Part shown: positions 5,480-8,954 of the stretch, piece after piece
Layout of the letters: each line of letters starts with the position of its first letter
How positions within the stretch are numbered: position 1 is the stretch's first letter
Assembly: GCA_030618205.1 (NCBI GenBank)
Contig: JAUXDR010000022.1
Location: 1 to 8,954, forward strand
Length of the DNA stretch: 8,954 nt
Direction: 5' to 3'
Source: Deltaproteobacteria bacterium
Lineage (GTDB): Bacteria; Desulfobacterota; Dissulfuribacteria; Dissulfuribacterales; UBA3076
Position numbers and translations under genes: made by a program
The notes under the pieces: model-generated
What the model was told of the DNA's origin: nothing
The model's input: only the letters and a program-made list of their open reading frames with translations
Database searches by the model: none

Positions 5480-6322
5480 ATGCTTACTGACTCGCCTCCC
5501 ACTATCGGCGTAGTTGCTGCTCTCCCGGCTGAAGCTAGAGTACTGACCCGGGCGGCAGACAAGATGATGCAAAGGTTGCCGGTAAAAGGAAGAATAGTTG
5601 TCCGCCAGTCAGGAATCGGCCTGCAGGCTGCTCGCAGACAGGCAGAATATCTGGCCGAAATAAGTGAATTGCTCGTCTCATTCGGTGTGTCCGGCGGCTT
5701 ACACCCCGCCCTAAAGACTGGAGACCTGGTACTGGCCGACCGGGTGCTGACCTGGGACCCCGGCCATTTTTTAACAGCAGCGAGAAGACAAAACGATAAG
5801 CCCGGCCCGCACAAATTGTCGCCAACACAGGCCCTACCCCTCAGCTTTAGAGCCGATGCCGGGCTCATTGATTATATTGCAGAAAAGTTGCAAGAGAACA
5901 CTATCCACTTTTATCGAGGCCCCATACTCTGTACATCAAAACCGATTTCAACAGCAGCTTCAAAGTTGAGCGCTCATCGACTGACCGGCGCATTGGCAGT
6001 GGACATGGAGAGCAGAGCGGTTTGCGAAGTTGCCGAAGAAGCAGGACTCCCTTTTTTCTGTTTGCGGGCCGTCTGTGATCCGGCCGATCAGACTGTGGCT
6101 GACGTCTTACTTGCAATGGTGGATGGGCAGGGCAATCCCAGAATCGGCTATCTCCTGGCTCATCTTGTGCGACGTCCCTGGCTCCTGCGGGATGTGATAC
6201 GAATGGCCCTCCGGTTCCGACAGGCCCTGATCGCCCTGGAAAGGGCCTGGTTCCTAGTCGATGAACCGTTTCTGTCCGCTGCCAATGCACGATATGCTAT
6301 TCCCCCGGTCCGCGCAGGCTAA
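5480..6322 (+). CDS. hpnG: Hopanoid-associated nucleosidase/phosphorylase HpnG
   Basis: HpnG belongs to the purine nucleoside phosphorylase/MTA-SAH nucleosidase superfamily. It removes adenine from adenosylhopane, giving (phospho)ribosylhopane on the way to bacteriohopanetetrol and other extended hopanoids. The frame allows starts at GTG 5447, GTG 5465 and ATG 5480. I chose ATG 5480 (280 residues) because it puts the conserved TIGVVAALPAEAR strand 7 residues from the start; none has a good ribosome binding site. Visible motifs are SFGVSGGL (residues 67-74), followed by the GDLVLAD strand; DMESRAV (175-181), the ribose-binding Met-Glu block; and CDPAD (199-203), with the candidate catalytic Asp at 200 or 203. 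The neighbours (cyclase remnant and hpnH) support HpnG over a generic nucleosidase. Its 3' end overlaps hpnH by 26 bases, tail to tail. Confidence 0.9.
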   Translation: MLTDSPPTIGVVAALPAEARVLTRAADKMMQRLPVKGRIVVRQSGIGLQAARRQAEYLAEISELLVSFGVSGGLHPALKTGDLVLADRVLTWDPGHFLTAARRQNDKPGPHKLSPTQALPLSFRADAGLIDYIAEKLQENTIHFYRGPILCTSKPISTAASKLSAHRLTGALAVDMESRAVCEVAEEAGLPFFCLRAVCDPADQTVADVLLAMVDGQGNPRIGYLLAHLVRRPWLLRDVIRMALRFRQALIALERAWFLVDEPFLSAANARYAIPPVRAG

Positions 6323-7304
6323 CGGTGAGCGCTCGCCAGGGATTTTTAACCGTATCCAGTACAGCGCTTGCCTCAAAGCCGCAGTGGAGCATGCAGTCGG
6401 CACAGCGGGGATCACGTCCTACCCCGTAGCGGTTCCAATCGGTGTCCTCTATCAACTCACGATAGGTGGCCACGTAGCCATCATTGAGCAGGTAACACGG
6501 CTTTTGCCAGCCGAACAGGTTCCTGGTCGGATTTCCCCAGGGTGTGCACGTATAATCACGGTTTCCTGCCAGAAAATCGAGATACAGGCTTGAGTGGTTA
6601 AAGGTCCAGGACGGCTTAGCCTGACGAAAAATGATTCTGAACAGCTCTTTTGTAGCTTCCCTGCCCAGAAAGCAGTCCTGATCATCGGCTGAATCATAAT
6701 TAAAACCAGCGGCCACTGTCATGGCCTCAACTCCCAGTGAACTGAGATGATCAAACAGCCTAGCCGCATCTTCCACGGTCTGTCCTTTGAAAAAGGTGGT
6801 GTTGGTAGTTACCCTGAAACCGGCCCCTACCAGCTTGCGGATGGCTTCCGTAGCCTTTTTAAAGGCTCCCTTGTGGCAGACCGCAAGATCGTGGTGCTCA
6901 TCCATACCATCCAGATGGACATTGAATGTGAGATAGGGGGTGGGAGAAAAATCATGGAAGCGCTTTTCCACCAGCAGGCCGTTGGTACAAAGATAGATAA
7001 ACCGTTTGCGGCTGATGAGCTCATCTATAATAGTGGTGATCTCCGGGTGGAGCAATGGCTCGCCTCCGGCTATGCTCACGACCGGCGCGCCGCATTCTTC
7101 AGCCGCCCCTACACATTCCTCGACACTGAGATGGTTGCGCAGCACCTCTGCAGGATGATTCACCTTGCCGCAACCCTTACAGCGCAGGTTGCAGCGAAAG
7201 AGAGGCTCAAGCATCAGCACCAGTGGAAAGCGCTTCCGGTTCATCAGCATCTGACTGACGATATACTTCCCGATACGGGCTTTTTGAGTAATTGGTATCC
7301 CCAC
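6297..7304 (-). CDS. hpnH: Adenosylhopane synthase HpnH (radical SAM)
   Basis: HpnH is a radical SAM enzyme that adds the 5'-deoxyadenosyl radical to diploptene, giving adenosylhopane, the first committed step to C35 hopanoids. The 335-residue protein carries the cluster motif C38-x3-C42-x2-C45 (EPLFRCNLRCKGCGK), the SAM-binding GGEP (80-83), and strongly family-specific stretches: NVHLDGMDEHHD, TTNTTFF, CTPWGNPTRNLFGWQKPCYL, and a C-terminal cysteine group C301, C304, C308 (CADCMLHCGFEA). The start is GTG 7304, 7 bases after an AGG; MGIPITQKARIGKYIV matches the usual N-terminus. The C-terminus ends soon after SLRGPG, shorter than family members with an extra tail. It lies 46 bases downstream of the DUF116 gene on the same strand, so the two are probably co-transcribed. 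Substrate supply is uncertain because the neighbouring cyclase is broken. Confidence 0.96.
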   Translation of the reverse strand: MGIPITQKARIGKYIVSQMLMNRKRFPLVLMLEPLFRCNLRCKGCGKVNHPAEVLRNHLSVEECVGAAEECGAPVVSIAGGEPLLHPEITTIIDELISRKRFIYLCTNGLLVEKRFHDFSPTPYLTFNVHLDGMDEHHDLAVCHKGAFKKATEAIRKLVGAGFRVTTNTTFFKGQTVEDAARLFDHLSSLGVEAMTVAAGFNYDSADDQDCFLGREATKELFRIIFRQAKPSWTFNHSSLYLDFLAGNRDYTCTPWGNPTRNLFGWQKPCYLLNDGYVATYRELIEDTDWNRYGVGRDPRCADCMLHCGFEASAVLDTVKNPWRALTVSLRGPGE

Positions 7305-7350
7305 CAGGTTACCTAGATAAAATCATGGACTCGTGAGCGCGGCTCATCAC

Positions 7351-8322
7351 TCAGGCAGCTCTGACTACAGCCTGTCCGGTCTCAATGAGATTTTCTTTGA
7401 TATCGGCCGGTTCTTTGCCGTCGGCATCCTGGTCTTGATGCAGGTTTTCCGGATAGTATTGGGGCTGCATGAATCTGCGGATGGCCCGCTCCACACTTTC
7501 TATGGAAACTTGGGTATCGAGACAGGGTCCGTGGGGCCTGGAATTCAAAACCCCATAGACAGGCAGCGGATAGGTGTCCTGGATACCGCTGGCCATATCT
7601 CGCTCGCAGGCCACGGCCACGATCATCTTCGGCAGGCGCTGGATCACGATTCTTCGGGCAATGGTGCCGCCGGTGGCAATGGCCAGATAGACAGAGTAAC
7701 GTTCGCTCAGGGCGATCAGGTCGTTAATGGGACATTTGCCGCAGCGTTTGCAGTTATAGATGGAATAGGTCAGGCGCCTCTTGCACTTGGAGTTCTGTAG
7801 ACAATGAGGCATGAGCAGCAGCATCTCTTCCGGCTTGTAGCGTCCTGCCGTCTTTAGGACGAGCTCATTATTTACCTCCACGAATGATGAACGGACTTTG
7901 TTCTTGGATATGCCGATGGCCTGACCAAGCACGGTCATGAACGGCAGAAACAGCTTGACTGTCAGACCCCTCATCCGGGAAAAATAAGGCAGAGTTTTAC
8001 CGAACCTGATACTGAGAATAAGGCTAAGCGAGGCCAAACCAACAAGCACTATAATGCAACCGATGACAAGTCCTAACAGGATGGGCCCCAAAGGGTGAAT
8101 GTTGGCAAGGTCGATGGTCGACATGCCCCAGACCAGAAAAAGAAAGAAGATCGCCATTCCGTTGGTGCCCATGACCAGTCCGATAAACAGACGCTTTTTT
8201 GCCTTATCGGCCTTGCGGTCTTTCTGGTCAAAGGCCTGCAGGGCCTGTAGCGAAACAGGGTTCTCAACGGCGGAATGGCTTCCTGATACAGGCATGACCG
8301 ATTTTCCCATATCTCCTCTCAT
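7351..8322 (-). CDS. DUF116 family membrane protein with cysteine-rich domain
   Basis: This 323-residue protein has a basic N-terminal region, two hydrophobic helices (about residues 45-67 and 78-105), then a soluble domain typical of DUF116. The domain shows MPHCLQ (C174), C180, the cluster C191-x2-C194-x2-C197 (CKRCGKC), ATGGT (217-220), VACERDM (C239) and RPHGPC (C267). Seven conserved-looking cysteines suggest metal or Fe-S binding, but the function of the family is not known. The start is uncertain: ATG 8322 has GAAAGG directly against it, whereas ATG 8310 (residue 5) has AGAGGAG two bases upstream. It is followed after 46 bases by hpnH and preceded after 36 bases by a 65-codon ORF, all on the minus strand. 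A role in hopanoid modification or lipid transfer is only a guess from the neighbourhood. Confidence 0.88.
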   Translation of the reverse strand: MRGDMGKSVMPVSGSHSAVENPVSLQALQAFDQKDRKADKAKKRLFIGLVMGTNGMAIFFLFLVWGMSTIDLANIHPLGPILLGLVIGCIIVLVGLASLSLILSIRFGKTLPYFSRMRGLTVKLFLPFMTVLGQAIGISKNKVRSSFVEVNNELVLKTAGRYKPEEMLLLMPHCLQNSKCKRRLTYSIYNCKRCGKCPINDLIALSERYSVYLAIATGGTIARRIVIQRLPKMIVAVACERDMASGIQDTYPLPVYGVLNSRPHGPCLDTQVSIESVERAIRRFMQPQYYPENLHQDQDADGKEPADIKENLIETGQAVVRAA

Positions 8323-8358
8323 CCTTTCACGGCTCGAAATATGAAATATCCAGAGTAT

Positions 8359-8556
8359 TTACACCAAATCGTTGACTGATGGTTCAAAATCGTGATATAT
8401 TATATTAAATAAGGCTATTCGTAAAGGCCATTCCTCCAGATCCAGCACTGAAGCATGAGTCAAATCGACAGGGATCTGCACAAGGTCATAGGGACTCCAG
8501 ATCGCTAAAAGCAATTTTTTGTCAGCATCAGTTAGGCATAAAGCTTCTGTTCCCAT
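8359..8556 (-). CDS. Small hypothetical protein (65 residues)
   Basis: I do not recognise this protein. It is acidic and Leu-rich, with no signal peptide, no clear membrane helix and one cysteine (C7). Reasons to think it real: it is on the same strand as DUF116 and hpnH, ends 36 bases before the DUF116 start, has no competing gene on the other strand, and its sequence reads like a folded protein (LAIWSPYDLVQIPVDL, VLDLEEWPLRIALFNIIY). GGTGGGG lies one base before the ATG, which is too close for an ideal ribosome binding site. It could also be a fragment of a larger, lost gene. Confidence 0.5.
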   Translation of the reverse strand: MGTEALCLTDADKKLLLAIWSPYDLVQIPVDLTHASVLDLEEWPLRIALFNIIYHDFEPSVNDLV

Positions 8557-8624
8557 ACCCCACCACTGAATACGTCAATGGCTTAAGCCGGAGCTACAGA
8601 TATCCGCAGAGAGAGAATGGTTAG

Positions 8625-8954
8625 ATGAGAATTATTTGTATATTTCCTATATGCATATTGCTTCTCATTCAAACAGTCTGTGTCCATGCAGACCAGATAT
8701 CGCCGTCTCAGGTCCCTCTGGTTGAACCTGGCTCAGCATTCCAAAAATCCTATCCTGAAGTCGTCGAAGAGAAGAACAGCGAAAGGTTTGTCGAAGATTG
8801 GGAGGAAGCTCTCTTTTTTGAAGAAGAAATCGAGTCTATCGCCGATCCGTTAGAACCCTTTAACCGTGTAATGTTTCAGATAAACGACAAATTATATTAT
8901 TATTTTCTCAAACCTGTGTCCAAGGTTTTTTCATTTGTTCTTCCCAAGGACCTG
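8625..8954 (+). CDS. mlaA: MlaA/VacJ family outer-membrane lipid-asymmetry protein, N-terminal part (cut by window end)
   Basis: MlaA sits in the outer membrane with porins and removes misplaced phospholipids from the outer leaflet, passing them to periplasmic MlaC. The first 110 codons are present. A signal peptide occupies about residues 1-22 (hydrophobic IICIFPICILLLIQTVC), with likely cleavage after VHA. An acidic linker follows (about 23-72), then the family signature DPLEPFNRVMFQIND (from residue 74) and LYYYFLKPVSK. Cys18 is preceded by Gln-Thr-Val, which is not a convincing lipobox, so classical lipoprotein processing is doubtful; a secreted form is likely. A purine-rich GAGAGAG about ten bases upstream may be the ribosome binding site. 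It diverges from the DUF116-hpnH operon. MlaA-like and MlaC-like genes are known beside hopanoid genes in other bacteria, so downstream genes beyond the window may be transport partners. Confidence 0.9.
   Translation, partial: MRIICIFPICILLLIQTVCVHADQISPSQVPLVEPGSAFQKSYPEVVEEKNSERFVEDWEEALFFEEEIESIADPLEPFNRVMFQINDKLYYYFLKPVSKVFSFVLPKDL

Noticed and set aside
5419..5868. Minus-strand ORF of 149 codons
   Set aside because: It is antisense to hpnG, whose conserved nucleosidase motifs prove the plus-strand frame. It also crosses the cyclase remnant in the wrong frame.
6747..7316. Plus-strand ORF of 189 codons
   Set aside because: It is the antisense shadow of hpnH; the minus strand carries the radical SAM motifs.
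7333..7800. Plus-strand ORF of 155 codons
   Set aside because: It is antisense to the DUF116 domain, which has the conserved cysteine pattern on the minus strand.

Overview
The window looks like a stretch of a Desulfobacterota-type (deltaproteobacterial) chromosome. The reasons are the mix of hopanoid genes, a DUF116 membrane protein and a solitary AAA/DUF4143 ATPase, the moderate base composition, and long spacers filled with short-period degenerate repeats. This placement is inference; no marker gene here fixes the taxon.

Layout. (1) 1-1942, plus strand: the 3' end of an FtsK/SpoIIIE DNA translocase, then, after 4 bases, a complete RNase G/E-family ribonuclease. (2) 1943-2317: a repeat-rich spacer with two inverted pairs of 7-base-period arrays, leading into nadA (quinolinate synthase, 2318-3232), which has a good ribosome binding site. 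(3) 3233-3459: a spacer with an 8-base-period array and a hairpin, between convergent nadA and a minus-strand AAA ATPase/DUF4143 gene (3460-4638). That gene has a consensus -35/-10 promoter placed so that its mRNA should be leaderless. (4) 4639 to about 5199: no recognised gene; it holds the promoter and three more short-period arrays.

(5) 5200-8322: a rearranged hopanoid locus. On the minus strand lies the first 50-57 codons of squalene-hopene cyclase, ended by stop codons and a probable frameshift; the rest of this roughly 650-residue enzyme is missing. Head to head with it is hpnG (adenosylhopane nucleosidase/phosphorylase, plus), which overlaps tail to tail with hpnH (radical SAM adenosylhopane synthase, minus). 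Upstream of hpnH on the same strand are a DUF116 membrane protein with a cysteine-rich cytosolic domain and a 65-codon unknown ORF; these three probably form one operon. (6) 8625-8954, plus strand: the start of an MlaA/VacJ-family lipid-transport protein, divergent from that operon and cut by the window end.

How the genes work together. HpnH joins a 5'-deoxyadenosyl radical to diploptene and HpnG removes adenine from the product, giving ribosylhopane, the precursor of extended hopanoids. Their substrate comes from squalene-hopene cyclase, whose local copy is dead, so either another copy exists elsewhere or the pathway is decaying. The neighbouring MlaA-like gene fits outer-membrane lipid handling. 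The most notable observations are the cyclase remnant beside an intact hpnG/hpnH pair, the inverted pairs of 7/8-base-period arrays in the spacers, and the leaderless promoter of the AAA ATPase.
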